The notes: generated from the sequence alone by a model not told the origin. Positions 37,137 to 63,288 are shown, counted from the first letter of the stretch. The stretch: 64,000 bases of DNA from Tetragonia tetragonoides (GCA_038025085.1 CM076153.1:5115501-5179500); one strand, 5' to 3'. A program made the numbers and translations.

Positions 37137-38764
37137 TAGGCCTGGCAAACAGATCAGGTCGGGTCGGGTTCGGGTTGAACCCCACTGACCTGATTACTAA
37201 ACAGGTCAGAAAACTCGACCTTAACCTGATCTGTTTAATAAACAGGTCAAAAAATCTGACCCGAACCTGATCTGTTACAGATCAGGTCGACCTGAAAATG
37301 ATCTGCGTAACCTGATTTATTTTTGCACATTTCATAGTTCATACTTCATTCAAAAAGTCACTGTAAAATGATTCATAAAAATGGTTGTTGGCACTTTGGC
37401 AGCACCTCGCCACCTTCTCAAGTGCTCAAAGCACCTCAAACTCTCAAAGCATGCTGACAGAGTGACAGAGTTACAAGTTTACAAGAACCAAAAAAATCCA
37501 AGTTACATATGCGTGTAGCTCAAAATGATATGCCCATCAATAGCAAAAACTTAACAAAGACACAGGTCCAACCACATTAAAACACTACCCAAGAGCTTAC
37601 TTATCTGACCAAACAAAAAGAGAACTGATCCATGTTCAAATCTGAAACTCTATGGGGGGCAATTGAGACGAAATAAAAGTAATGTGCGATTTACTTAACT
37701 ATACATTTTTATTTCGCAAGTCAGTTTACTTACCTATACATGGCAAACACCTTGAAGCTATAAAACCACATTGACCAGTATAAAAAACAAAACTCACGCC
37801 TACCACAAGAGTCGTGACACTAGTGACATGAACCCAAAAAAAACACCAATTGAATAACTGGAGAATCTCACAACCACAATATCAGATATTCCATGTCTCA
37901 TAATCAACAACCAAAATTGAACAAAACCCAGAAACCCCAACAAAAACAATAAGCTCAACAAACCAAACTAAGAACAAACCCACCAAAATTCAGATAATTG
38001 GGCTACTTAATTCACACTTGCCAGATCAAAACAACAAAGACCCACCAAAATGCATCTCTTACTCAGCAAAAAGTACCCAACCTAACAGACAACAATATTG
38101 CAGAACCTCCATCTAGAATTCAAAATTTTATTTTGAAAGCAAAGCACCGAAAGTGAGATCGAGAGAGTGAGAGAGTGAGACTGAGAGTGAGACAGAGTGA
38201 GTGAGGAAGAGCTTGAAGATGAGGAAAATAGAGAATGAGAGAACTTCTCTCAGAGAAGTCGAGACAGTGAGATCGAGAGATGGAGAGAGGAAGAGCCGAA
38301 GAGGAAGAAGGAAGAACTGAAGAAGGATCGAGAATATGAGAGAGTGAGAGAGAGTGAGGAAGAGAGAGAAATAAAATGACGGCAAAAAAAAATGAGGGCT
38401 AGGGTTCTTTTTTTTCCCTCTTTTATCTCTATTTTGGGCTTGGGCTTGGGCTAAGTTTTGGGTCACTTTTTTATTTTTTCCATTTTATTTGTTAGATGGG
38501 TTAAACGGATCAGGTCGACCCGAACCCGATAAAAATCAGGTCGACCTGATCTGTGACCTGACCCATTTAATGTTTTCGGGTTGAGCAAGTAATTTTCAGG
38601 TTGAGCAGGTTGAAATTTTCAACCTTAACCTAACCCATTTAAGTTTTCGGGTCAATCAGGTCGACCCATTTAATGTTTCGGGTCGAAAATCCCAACCCTA
38701 ACCCGCTTTTTTCGGGTTAGGTTCGGGTCGGGTTATCGGGTCGGGTTAGTTTTTGCCAGGCCTA
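37137..38764. mobile_element. Non-autonomous hAT element with exact 8-bp duplication
   Basis: Terminal inverted repeats TAGGCCTGGCAAA (37137-37149) and TTTGCCAGGCCTA (38752-38764). The target duplication ACTGCAAG is exact at 37129-37136 and 38765-38772. Subterminal regions are packed with GGGTCGGGTT and CAGGTCGACCTGA words, as is usual for hAT transposase binding. The interior has a GA-rich tract (about 38155-38360) and no transposase. It is inserted in the Harbinger element between its two genes. Confidence 0.95.
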
Positions 38765-39360
38765 ACTGCAAGCACCAAAATAGTGTGTTTTGCTGTCAAA
38801 GAATTGAGTCTTATAATTAATCAAGTGAGCATATATTATTCCCGTTTCAATAATTTCAACAAGTTTACAATATCATCAAAAGAATACAACTCTTTCTTTT
38901 TGTTTCTGAAAATGAACTCTTTCTCAGGATGTCATGATCATCATATATGAACAGTTGCACAACATCAAAGCATAAAGACGACATGGAATTTGCTGCAAAG
39001 CAAACCAACAAATAAAAGTAGCCCATAAAATTATAAAGAAATTCCTTTTCTTTCTTTCATTCTGACCTTTTTCTTTTGGCGCAACGAGTAAAATCCCCAC
39101 AAAAAAGCATATAGACAAAGCAGATCATAGTTGCTCCCTCCATGTCACTGAAAAACAATAGTAGCCCTATATCTCCAAATTCTTAAGAAAAACTCAATTC
39201 TATTTTGTTACAACCACATCTTGTAGCCCTTCACATGTGCTTCCAAAAACCTTTTCCAGAATAGAAAATGACAAATAGTCAACTTTGCATATGAACAGGA
39301 CATATCCAAACACACTCATAGTTTAACACACACAAACATAAAGAAATATCTAAACATAAA

Positions 39361-40350
39361 CTAAACAAGATTAAGAACTAGATCCTTCTTCCGCTCATCC
39401 GATACTTGAAGAAATATCTCTCTCCAATCGGGATCTTCTTTTAATATCTTAACCGCTCTTGTGAAAGAAGCACCATCAACACCTTCAAGGCTTTCGAGGA
39501 CCTTTAAACAAGTCATTAGTGATTCCTTATTTGAATCATTGTTTTGTCCAACTACTTCCCTAGTAGCGGAACCGGAAGACACAGTTGATTGGTTCTTCTC
39601 ATAAATTTCCAATTTCTTCTTAGAAGTCTCTCCAAAGGTCACCAAAGCATCAACCAAAGCTATTTGAGCATTCATTCTCACTTTCTTTCTCTTGGTGTCC
39701 TTACTTACAGTCGCTTTCCTTTTTTTATAGCTATTTGCTTCCTCATCAGAATTTTTCTCTTCTTCACTATCATCGCCATCAGTAATAGAAGGGCTTTTGG
39801 TAGAAGGATGTTGATGTTCACCGGTGGCAGTTGTGTCCCCAAAAATAACACACAATTTATCATAATGCAGACAACCTTTTCTTTTAAACTGCTCTGCAAA
39901 CTTATACTTCTGCACACCAAAAAAGAAATTTTTTTTGCATAATTTACTATATTGTAAATGGTTATCCTAGTAACTTAGAACTGTGACATCAAATGGAATT
40001 ACCTCACATAGTTTCTTCCATTGCTCTTCAGTAGCACTAATCAGCCCCGTAACTGAGTTATAACCTAGGCCAGTCTCCATTTTCAGTAAACTAGTAAAAT
40101 CTTTCTATCTTCCTCTCAATTGATTGAACTTGTTCTTAAACTGCTCAGAGGTGAATTCCCTACCATATTTCTTTTTCAACTCACCCTTAATATGCCCCCA
40201 TGCCGCTCTAGTCAGTGTAGTGGTTTGTCTATTCCCTTTCTTAACTTCCTCCTCCATTAAACATATGAATTGTGATTCAACATTTGAAGGCCATATATCC
40301 TTTTTAGTTCCTGGAACCTCAAGCACTTCATCTTCATTCACACTTGCCAT
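39361..40350 (-). pseudogene. Harbinger ORF1, Myb/SANT-like DNA-binding protein, with a nonsense codon
   Basis: Exon 1 runs from the ATG at 40350 to a donor at 40003 and exon 2 from 39909 to the stop at 39361. Residues IWPSNVESQFICLMEEEVKK, AAWGHIKGELKKKYG and QFKNKFNQLRGR form the trihelix/Myb_DNA-bind_3-like domain. TAG at 40105-40107 interrupts exon 1 where this family has a conserved Trp, so it is probably a TGG to TAG change. Exon 2 encodes an acidic/basic linker and a C-terminal segment ending DPDWREIFLQVSDERKKDLV. In PIF/Harbinger elements this protein assists transposase targeting. Confidence 0.8.
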
Positions 40351-41111
40351 CTACTAAACCACCATGAATAGAACATCAAAATCACACCCATCTATAGACT
40401 GACCCCATATACAGTAGAGAAAAAATATATATGTTTTTATTTGATAACAATGCCCAGATCTTCTCACATAAAAGAAAATAAAATTAATTCAACAATTTTC
40501 ACATCAATAGACAACACTTATGGCTAAATCCAAGCATCAGATAAACCCTAATTAAAAAAAATCATACTCATAAATTAAGGAGTAACAATTTCGCATTGAT
40601 TAGATGGATAAGAACAAATTCGAACTGAAGTACTATAAATCAAGAACAATGAACCAAATTCGCACAATAGCAAACCCTAATTCGAGGGGTAAAGTTTATT
40701 AACACTAAAATTGATCAAAGTATGAACAACAACAATGAAAAGGATGAGAGCTTACCAGAATTGAAAACCAATCAAACGAAAATAATCACTGGTGCTCGCC
40801 CTTTGAAGATTGCTCTCATTTGAAGGTCGTCCTTGCTATGGCGAATGGAGAGAGAGAGAGAGAGTGAGAGAGAGAAACAATGGGGAGAAACGATGGAGAG
40901 AGAGTGAGAAAATATCGGGGTTTTACCCGATATATTTCACAACTTAACACCGACATAAAAAACCACTCTTTTTGGGTTTTTAAAACTGGAGCCCAGTTGT
41001 GAAATTGTCCATAAAACTCAGTTCATCCCAAGTTTTACCAAACACGTTTTGGTTTCCAAAATGGATTTGGAAACCAAAAACTTGCAACTTAAACCCACCC
41101 CGAACGGGCCC

Positions 41112-41430
41112 TAAGGAAACAATATTAGATAAATTGTATTTTTCCTCAATTAAATCCCTCCAAATACCCGCATCCTTAGAGAAGAGCCTCCAGATCCATT
41201 TTCCAAGTAAAGCAGAATTTAAATCTCTCACATCACCAATACCTAGCCCACCCAACTCCTTAGGTTTTTTAACAACATCCCAGCTCACTAAGCAAGTCGG
41301 TTTCCTCCCCTCACCACTCCCTTGGACAAAAGACAATTGTATCATCCGCAAATTGTAAATGTGAGAAAACCAAGCCACCTTGAGAAATGTTAACCCCTTT
41401 GAGATCACCTAGCATGATTGTACTCGATCT
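41112..41430 (-). pseudogene. LINE remnant, reverse transcriptase part
   Basis: Continues the LINE of 33106-35239 on the other side of the Harbinger insertion. The minus strand reads SHLQFADDTIVF (the RT catalytic box) and then, after an internal deletion of roughly 200 codons relative to other LINEs, CLVSWDVVKKPKELGGLGIG and LNSALLGKWIWRLF. With one TAA copy removed, the frame runs from this segment directly into 35236. The 5' end is lost at about 41430. Confidence 0.85.
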
Positions 41431-42163
41431 AAACGATTAGAATATTTGAAGGTCGTGCATTACGATACATTCTTTAACGATATTAGATAAACTTAAATTT
41501 AAAAAATATTATTTGCTTCATGCACTGACACGGAGTAGTATATATTTTTGTCACAATATATAAATGCTCAATTATAACCCGATGTAGTGCTTCAATTGCA
41601 ATCCTGCAATATGTATGTGACCAGACCAACGCAATAATCTTAAGTTTCAAGGAACCAACTCAATTGAACGTTGAAGACGATTGTTGGAGGTCCAAATAAT
41701 GTTAATACGCCCCTGACACATATGTCCTTTGGGCTTGAAGTGTGAATAATACACAAATCAACTATACCATATGGTAGAAGCTAAGACTAAACTAAAGGAG
41801 TAAATTTTCCTATATGAGCAAGGGGGTTACCAATATTTAAACTTAAGACCTCTTGCTCTTGGTCTTTACTGCTCTAGTACCATATGAAGAAACAACTCAA
41901 CCAAGATATGGTGGGAGACTCAATCAATATTATATTATATCCCTTAATATTTAGTGCTTAGTTGATCATGCCTTCCAAAATAAAGTAATAGCGTTATGAT
42001 TGACTTTTTGTCTTAGATATCGTGTTAAACTTTCGATGGGCCAAGACCAATCCCATGGGGCGAGCCACGTCGTACACGAATTAACAAAAAATGATTCATT
42101 CTATAAGGCTAAAACCAATTGACAATATAAGCAATAGTCCACTGTACTCACATGTCGGATGTG
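41431..42163. other. Intergenic between LINE remnant and copia element
   Basis: Non-coding. About 41725-41960 is the second copy of the retroelement-derived dispersed repeat seen at 17320-17485. Nothing else recognised. Confidence 0.5.
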
Positions 42164-42168
42164 TAATC

Positions 42169-42493
42169 TATTAGGTTTTTGATCTAGGATATTGGGCTAG
42201 GTAATTGTATGTTGGAGGAAGAGAGATGAATGCTAAGAGAGATGTGGAAAGATGATTGTATTGCTTGATGCACAAAATGCTTTACATCACCCCTATTTAT
42301 AGTGGTGTAGGGTGGTAGACAATTCTCTAGATCTTTCTATGTCTAGAGTCTTCTTCATAATTATCCTAGACTATTATTCTAGATATTTCTAGGTAGACAT
42401 TATTCTAGATGTGTCTAGGTAGGTATTAATCTAGATCTTTCTAGGCACTAAGCTTAGATATTGTTTACATGATTTTTCTAGATTATTCTAACA
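42169..42493 (-). repeat. 3' LTR of the copia element
   Basis: 325 bp. Differs from the 5' LTR at three transitions: its second base, one in the CTAGGTAGAC region and one in CTAGGCACT. Preceded by the duplication TAATC. Confidence 0.95.
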
Positions 42494-42505
42494 CTCCCCC
42501 TAATC
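42494..42505 (-). promoter_or_regulatory. Polypurine tract of the copia element
   Basis: The minus strand reads GATTAGGGGGAG immediately before the 3' LTR. This is the expected site for plus-strand DNA priming during reverse transcription. Confidence 0.85.
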
Positions 42506-45282
42506 TAGAAAAATCTTGAACTCCAAGTTGTTCTCTGAAGTGCATGAATTTTTTTGGTGGTAATGCCTTGGTAAATATGTTTGTGAGTTGCTCCCCCGTC
42601 TTGCAGAATTGTAACTCGATCTCCTGTTGTTCAACCAACTCTCGTATGAAGTGATGCCGTATCTCGATATGCTTTGATCCATTTATCTTCTTTTGCTGCT
42701 TCTTGGAAGTTTTGTGGCTCACTGGCAAATAATGCAAATTCCGTGGTTGTTTGATTGCATTGATAATCTTCCAAGTAAGTCGGAGGGTGACGATCTCGTT
42801 GTGAGCGGCGCACTGGTTGAGGAGAATTTGTGAGACTTGATCTTGGAGATGAATTTGGTGAGTTCGGGCCTATTGGAATCCTCGGAGATGAAGGTGCTTC
42901 TCCTTGATCACGAACTCGCTGAGAAGAGCTAGATGGAGAATATTCTTCTATGGCTGGCTGCGGAGCGTGTTCTGTCCATCTCCATTCTGCAACTTCATCG
43001 AATATGACGTCTCTTGAAATGATCAACTTCTTGGACTCAGGCTTGTAGAGGCGGTATCCTTTTGATTCATCACTGTATCCAATAAAGATACATTTTTCTC
43101 CCTTTTCATCCATTTTTTCTCGGTTCTCCTTTGGAATGTGGGAATAGGCAACGCACCCAAAAATTCTAAGGTGCTCAATTACGGGCTTTCTTTTGTACCA
43201 AGCCTCGTAGGGTGTCATATCCTGAACCGCCTTTGTTGGAGATCTGTTTAGAATATAAACAGCTGTATGGACAGCTTCAGCCCAAAAGTATTTGGGCAAA
43301 TTCTTTGCTTGTAGCATGCTGCGGGCCATTTCTGCAATTGTTCTATTTTTTCTTTCCGCTACACCATTTTGTTGAGGTGTGCGTCTTACGGTTAATTCTC
43401 TTCTGATTCCATGCTTCTTACAAAAGCTAAGGAATCTAGTGCTTGTGAATTCTCCTCCACGATCTGTTCTAAGAGTTTTAAGAGGATGTCCACTTTGTTT
43501 TTCCATGAGAGCCTTGAATTGGACAAAGAATGAGAATGCCTCTGATTTATACTTTAAGAAATATACCCACATCATGCGGGTATAGTCATCCACAAATAGA
43601 AGAAAATATCTTCTACCGCCAATAGAGTTGTTCTTGGCTGGGCCCCAAATATCTGCATGAACAAGCTCTAACGGAGCCTTGGCCCTCCAAGACGTCTTAG
43701 GAAATGGCAATCTATGCATTTTTCCATAAATACAACCTTCACATATTTTCTTTTCATTATTTATTGGGGGAAGGCCAATCACCATTTCCTTTTGATTTAA
43801 GAGTTTTAGACTCTTGTAGTGTAAGTGCCCGAATCTCCAACTCCAATGCCACAATGTAGAATCATTACTTGTGCAATTGAAAGCAACTTTTTGCTTTAGT
43901 GGCATTCTTAATGGAAATATTTTATTTGAGGCCATTTTTACTGTTGTGACTAATTGACCCTTTTTCTTGTCATATATGATACATTTATCCTCATCAAATT
44001 TAACCATGTAGCCTCTTTGGACTAACTGGCCCACACTTAGTAGATTTTGAGCAAGGCCCGGGACATATAAAACATCATCAATAATTTTGGATGAGCCGTT
44101 TTCAGTTTTAACGACGATTGTCCCTTTCCCTGCTACATCTTGAGATCTTCCATCACCAAGAGTAATTTGAGATTTAACATTTTCATCAAATTTGACAAAC
44201 GCTTTTTTATCGCTTGTCATGTGGTTTGAACAACCACTATCTAAATACCAAATATCAGAGGATTCTTGGTGGGCATTTAGACAAGAATAAAACAATTGAT
44301 TAGAAGGGTCATTTTTCTCTGTGAAATTAGCCTCATCTTTTTGCCGGAACCAACAATCTTTTTCAAGATGGGTGTGTCTTTTGCATTTTTTGCATTTAAA
44401 CCGGCAATCTTTTGTGTCGTGATTATTTTTCTTGCATAATTTGCAATAGGAACTCGATTGAATGTTTTCTCGGTCCCCATGATTTCTATAATCACCTCTC
44501 CCCCTACCACGGTTATTTGATGTTCCTCTTTTTTGTTGGAAATTTTTACCGTGGCTATATTGATTTTTATTTTCTCTATTATAAGATAATTTCAATTTGG
44601 CTTGGAAAGCCTGTTCTAGTGGCTCATCTTCAAATCTACGCATTCTCTCTTCATGTGCATGGAGTGAACCCATTAGTTCAGTTAAGGTTAGCGTAGATAA
44701 ATCTTTAGACTCCTCTATTGCAGCCACAACATGATCAAATTTTGCCGGAAGGCTTCTTAATATTTTTTGTTTGATTTTTAGATCTTGAATGGTGTCTCCA
44801 TAGCTACGAATTTGATTAGTGATATTAGAGACACGGGTAAAGAATGCTTGAATTGTTTCTCCTCCCGACATTAATAATGTATCAAAATCCTTCCAAAGAG
44901 ATTGAAGTTTAATGACAATTACCTTATCGGAGCCCTTAAACTCTTTTTGTAGATTACTCCAAGCCTCCTTGGCCGTTGTTGCAGCCATAATTCTTGGGAA
45001 GATTGTTTCTGCAACTCCCCGATGGATGACCGATAGTGCAGCAGAGTCCCACCTTTGATCTTCTTCATATTGTTTTCTTTTATTTTCATCCCAAGATGCT
45101 AATTCGGTAACATTTTTTGGTGCTTGGTACCCATTTTGTACCAAATCCCAGAGGCCTTGTGCCATTAGCAAGGTCCTCATTTGAATACTCCAATAATCAT
45201 ATTTCTCCCCGGTGAATATTGGTACCCAATTATTTTGAGCATATGTAAATGTAGTGTTTGAGGTTGATGGTGATGATGCCAT
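42500..45282 (-). pseudogene. copia gag-protease-integrase ORF fused to an RNase H tail
   Basis: The ATG at 45282 opens 883 codons without a stop, ending at 42631. Order: UBN2-type gag (about residues 10-230; DKVIVIKLQSLWKDFDTLLM), two CCHC-like knuckles (CKLCKKNNHDTKDC and CKKCKRHTHLEKDC), aspartic protease (WYLDSGCSNHM), GAG pre-integrase (HLHYKSL), integrase with the HADIWGP, DDYTR and RTDRGGEF catalytic boxes, and a C-terminal Ser/Pro linker. At about 42670-42682 it jumps to the last part of RNase H (KHIEIRHHFIREL, FTKALP), which lies in another frame. RT and most of RNase H are absent. Confidence 0.93.
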
Positions 45283-45354
45283 AAGATTTTTGTGGTGGTG
45301 TAAGGGAGAATTTGGTATGGGGTAAATTTGTTTGTGGAGGTCTTGAGTTTAGTA

Positions 45355-45367
45355 GGCTCTGATACCA
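45355..45367 (-). promoter_or_regulatory. Primer-binding site, initiator tRNA-Met
   Basis: The minus strand reads TGGTATCAGAGCC, one base inside the 5' LTR. This is the complement of the 3' end of plant initiator tRNA-Met, the usual copia primer. Confidence 0.95.
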
Positions 45368-45368
45368 C

Positions 45369-45693
45369 TGTTAGGTTTTTGATCTAGGATATTGGGCTAG
45401 GTAATTGTATGTTGGAGGAAGAGAGATGAATGCTAAGAGAGATGTGGAAAGATGATTGTATTGCTTGATGCACAAAATGCTTTACATCACCCCTATTTAT
45501 AGTGGTGTAGGGTGGTAGACAATTCTCTAGATCTTTCTATGTCTAGAGTCTTCTTCATAATTATCCTAGACTATTATTCTAGATATTTCTAGATAGACAT
45601 TATTCTAGATGTGTCTAGGTAGGTATTAATCTAGATCTTTCTAAGCACTAAGCTTAGATATTGTTTACATGATTTTTCTAGATTATTCTAACA
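45369..45693 (-). repeat. 5' LTR of the copia element
   Basis: 325 bp with intact TGTTAG..CTAACA ends, followed by the duplication TAATC. It lies about 0.5 kb upstream of the GCK kinase 5' UTR and transcribes away from it. Confidence 0.95.
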
Positions 45694-45698
45694 TAATC

Positions 45699-46200
45699 TT
45701 TCTCATTGCTTATTGTACTGTGAGAATTTATTATTATAAGAATTTCAATGTGGAATTTTCAGTTGTTATGCCATATTTTACTATGTATCACTAAATTTTG
45801 AGATAGTCCAGCCATATATTTAGTCTTTGTGCGTAGAATTATGAACTTTAAGTTCTATAGGGTCACTTATTATAAGCTATCATCTTATACAATTTTTTTT
45901 ATTTTAATTTTAAAAAAGGGACAATTTGATAAGATCGCATAAATGTTAACGAACAATTAGAAAAACAAGAATAGGATAGTACTCGTTGCTGCCGAGATTC
46001 GAAAACTAGTCGGCCGAGTATTGAAAATGAGCAGAGCACTGACCAGTGACCACCAGACTAAAATGACATGCTATCTCTAACTCGAAGCTATTTGAACATG
46101 AAATGTTAAAATATGTGGAAAATTCAAGGAACCAAAAAATTCAACTAAAAAACAAAAAACGAGAAATTCGACCTTCCATTTCTTCCGGCGTCTCCTCCCA
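45699..46200. other. GCK kinase promoter region
   Basis: AT-rich DNA between the copia element and the kinase leader. No gene. The kinase promoter must lie here or inside the left edge of the leader, unless it extends past the retrotransposon. Confidence 0.4.
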
Positions 46201-46246
46201 CCTTCGTTCTTGCGAGGAGAGAGAAACTAGAGAGAGAAAGAGATCC

Positions 46247-46276
46247 ATGGCCGAAACTTCTCTAACCTCGCTTTAA
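46247..46276 (+). promoter_or_regulatory. uORF 1 in the GCK kinase 5' leader
   Basis: ATG followed by eight codons and TAA (peptide MAETSLTSL). It precedes a probable 5' UTR intron at 46332-46617 (GGTAAAT..TTTGCAG). The peptide is not long enough to be a gene; it may reduce initiation at the main ATG. Confidence 0.5.
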
Positions 46277-46679
46277 CTCTACTGTCATCGATCGCTCCCC
46301 CCTCTATTTTCTCAATCTTCGATTCAATCAGGTAAATAGAAATTCTGAAATTAATTTTGTTCGCCGAAAGTATAAACCCTAATTTCTCACGCAATTGAAT
46401 AGTTTATTGTTGCAATTTCGTTTTCAACTTCGTTGGAGCACAGCATTTCACTACTTTTTAGTATTTATGCTATACATCGTTGTTCATTCGGTGACCTGTC
46501 AAATTCTTGCAACACTTTACAGCATTGTTCCTTAGGATTTGAATTATGTGTTTTGAAGTATATAAGATCCGAAATTCGAGCTTCTTTTGTTGTGATGTGT
46601 GAGTGTAAACTTTGCAGATTTTGAGCAGCGGAGGAGAGCGAGGGTACATTGCGTGATTTGTAGAATAGGGTGCTGGGAA

Positions 46680-46724
46680 ATGGATTTAGGCGTCGACGAA
46701 TGTGATGATTGTGATGATGTATGA
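46680..46724 (+). promoter_or_regulatory. uORF 2 in the GCK kinase 5' leader
   Basis: ATG, 13 further codons and TGA (MDLGVDECDDCDDV), ending 61 nt before the main ATG at 46786. It lies in the second leader exon. Confidence 0.5.
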
Positions 46725-46785
46725 TTGAAGGGAGATTTTGTGGTACCGGGCCAAGTGAGTAGGTTGAGGAGTTTGAGGGCTAGCA

Positions 46786-59649
<12,864 letters not shown>

Positions 59650-60957
59650 GAAATCCTGGCCCATATTTGCACATAGGAATTTTGTTGTGTTTCTTTGGCG
59701 CAATTTATTTTTGATTGAATGTACATATCATTATAACAAATATGTAATATTTTTTGATCTCTTTTCCATTATAGTTTTTCGCCTTAGAATATATGTATCT
59801 CTTAATTTGTTACTTTTTGAAATCACCCTGATCCAGTTAGCATATTAGTACAGCTACATTGTATTGTACAACTATAGGCGAATATTCTTTGATATAAGTT
59901 TGCAGTTATTTAAAGTGCTGTTTGGCTCCTGATGAATATTTTGACAATTTTGTTTCATTGCCTACGTGATCAATAATATGATCAGTCAAAGCTGAAAAGC
60001 ACATACCCTTTTCAAGTGAGCTTTGTCTCAAGAGGTTAGCTAGGCGCCTTCATCCTAGAGGTTTCAAGTTCAAGGCTTTAATGACTCGGTAATTAATTAC
60101 CGGTTTATAGAACAAGTGAGATGCAGGGAAAGAGTTACCAAATTTGATTAGGATTAGGTTTATTGTTAAGAAACACTAGAACAAGTGAGATGCAAGGAAA
60201 AAGTTACCAAATTTGATTAGGACTAGTTTTTAAACCCGTGCGATGCACTGGTTAAGTGGACACCCTCAAACAAAGAAATATATTTGATTAGGATTAGGTT
60301 TATTGTTAAGAAACAATGCAATATTAAGTCGATCGATGATGGCCTGATGGGACAATGGTAGTCTCAAACTATTGGATGTGAAAATCAAAACCCTGTCTCG
60401 TGATGGATCAAGTTGACAACATTATGATAATTGGTCTCAAACCGTTAATGTTTACTTCTTTTTTTTTAATTTTGTCTTGTTTTTTGTGTGTAATTACTCT
60501 AAGAAATTGTATTGGTGGTGATCTAATATAAGAAAAAAGAAATTGTATTGGTGAGGTACAAAGAAGGGAAAAAACAAAATCGTTTTGGTTTACTATACAA
60601 TGATACTATTTGGCAAAAAAATAGAAAAGTGGGGGATTTGTGAGTGTATCATTGAATAAAAGACGATTTTTAATAATCTACCCAAATTTGGCATAATTAA
60701 TTCAGAATTATTTTTAATAATTAGATAGGGATATGATTTTCCTTGTTACTCTAGGAATCATAATCTCACTCCTACTATAATTCGAAATAATTCCGAGTGT
60801 CACAGTGTATCATAACTTCGTATACAAAATTTACTACCCTTAATTAATAAAAAGTAATCCTAATCCTAATCCTATAGGATTTCAAATTAGCCAGAAAAAG
60901 TAGTATTACTCCGACTATGATTGAAGTTCTTCCCGTTCTTGGGCGGGTTAAGCTTTC
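59650..60957. other. Kinase 3' UTR and intergenic space before the GDSL gene
   Basis: No gene. At about 60025-60075, TTAGCTAGGCGCC followed by GGTTTCAAGTTCAAGGC resembles degenerate Pol III A and B boxes (weak SINE remnant). The repeats at 60109-60315 are listed separately. CCTAATCCTAATCC and similar short runs occur near 60855-60880. Confidence 0.5.
60109..60315. repeat. 69-bp tandem repeat with a 56-bp insertion in copy 2
   Basis: Unit 1 is 60109-60177 (AGAACAAGTGAGATGCAGGG to GTTAAGAAACACT). Unit 2 starts at 60178, breaks at 60225 and resumes at about 60282, so that ATTTGATTAGGAYTA is present on both sides of the inserted 60226-60281. The inserted segment carries TTTTTAAACCCGTGCGATGC, a word common in plant repeats. 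Confidence 0.75.
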
Positions 60958-60959
60958 CC

Positions 60960-60967
60960 TATAAATA
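60960..60967 (+). promoter_or_regulatory. TATA box of the GDSL gene
   Basis: TATAAATA lies 118 nt upstream of the GDSL start codon in a C-rich context (TTCCCTATAAATACCCC). Confidence 0.7.
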
Positions 60968-61077
60968 CCCCCTCCCTTCAACCCTTGTACATCGCATAAT
61001 TATATTGAGCTTAAGAAGTTCCTAGTCTCCTACGTAATATCATAGTATCATCGTAGCTACAATTCTACAAATCAATC

Positions 61078-63288
<2,211 letters not shown>

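Larger units (their letters stand above)
35240..41111 (-). mobile_element. PIF/Harbinger DNA transposon, defective, inserted in a LINE
   Basis: Termini GGCCCCGTTCGG (35240) and, inverted, GGGCCCGTTCGG (ending 41111). Flanking 3-bp duplication TAA at 35237-35239 and 41112-41114. Inside are the two standard ORFs of the superfamily on the minus strand: a Myb/SANT-like protein and a DDE transposase. It also holds a 1628-bp hAT insertion, which leaves about 4.2 kb of element proper. The Myb-like ORF has a nonsense codon and the transposase lacks its N-terminal half, so the copy is not autonomous. Confidence 0.9.
42169..45693 (-). mobile_element. Ty1/copia LTR retrotransposon, reverse transcriptase deleted
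   Basis: Two 325-bp LTRs (42169-42493 and 45369-45693) start TGTTAG (TATTAG in the left copy) and end CTAACA. The 5-bp target duplication TAATC is at 42164-42168 and 45694-45698. The LTRs differ at only three sites. The element reads leftward: PBS next to the right LTR, gag-protease-integrase ORF, then a junction straight to the end of RNase H, then the polypurine tract and left LTR. Domain order before the deletion (integrase ahead of RT) identifies copia. At 3525 bp it is shorter than the roughly 4.5-5.5 kb usual for complete elements. Confidence 0.97.

Noticed and set aside
38150..38360. GA-rich stretch read as a protein-coding or regulatory GAGA region
   Set aside because: Low-complexity interior of the hAT element with no conserved frame.
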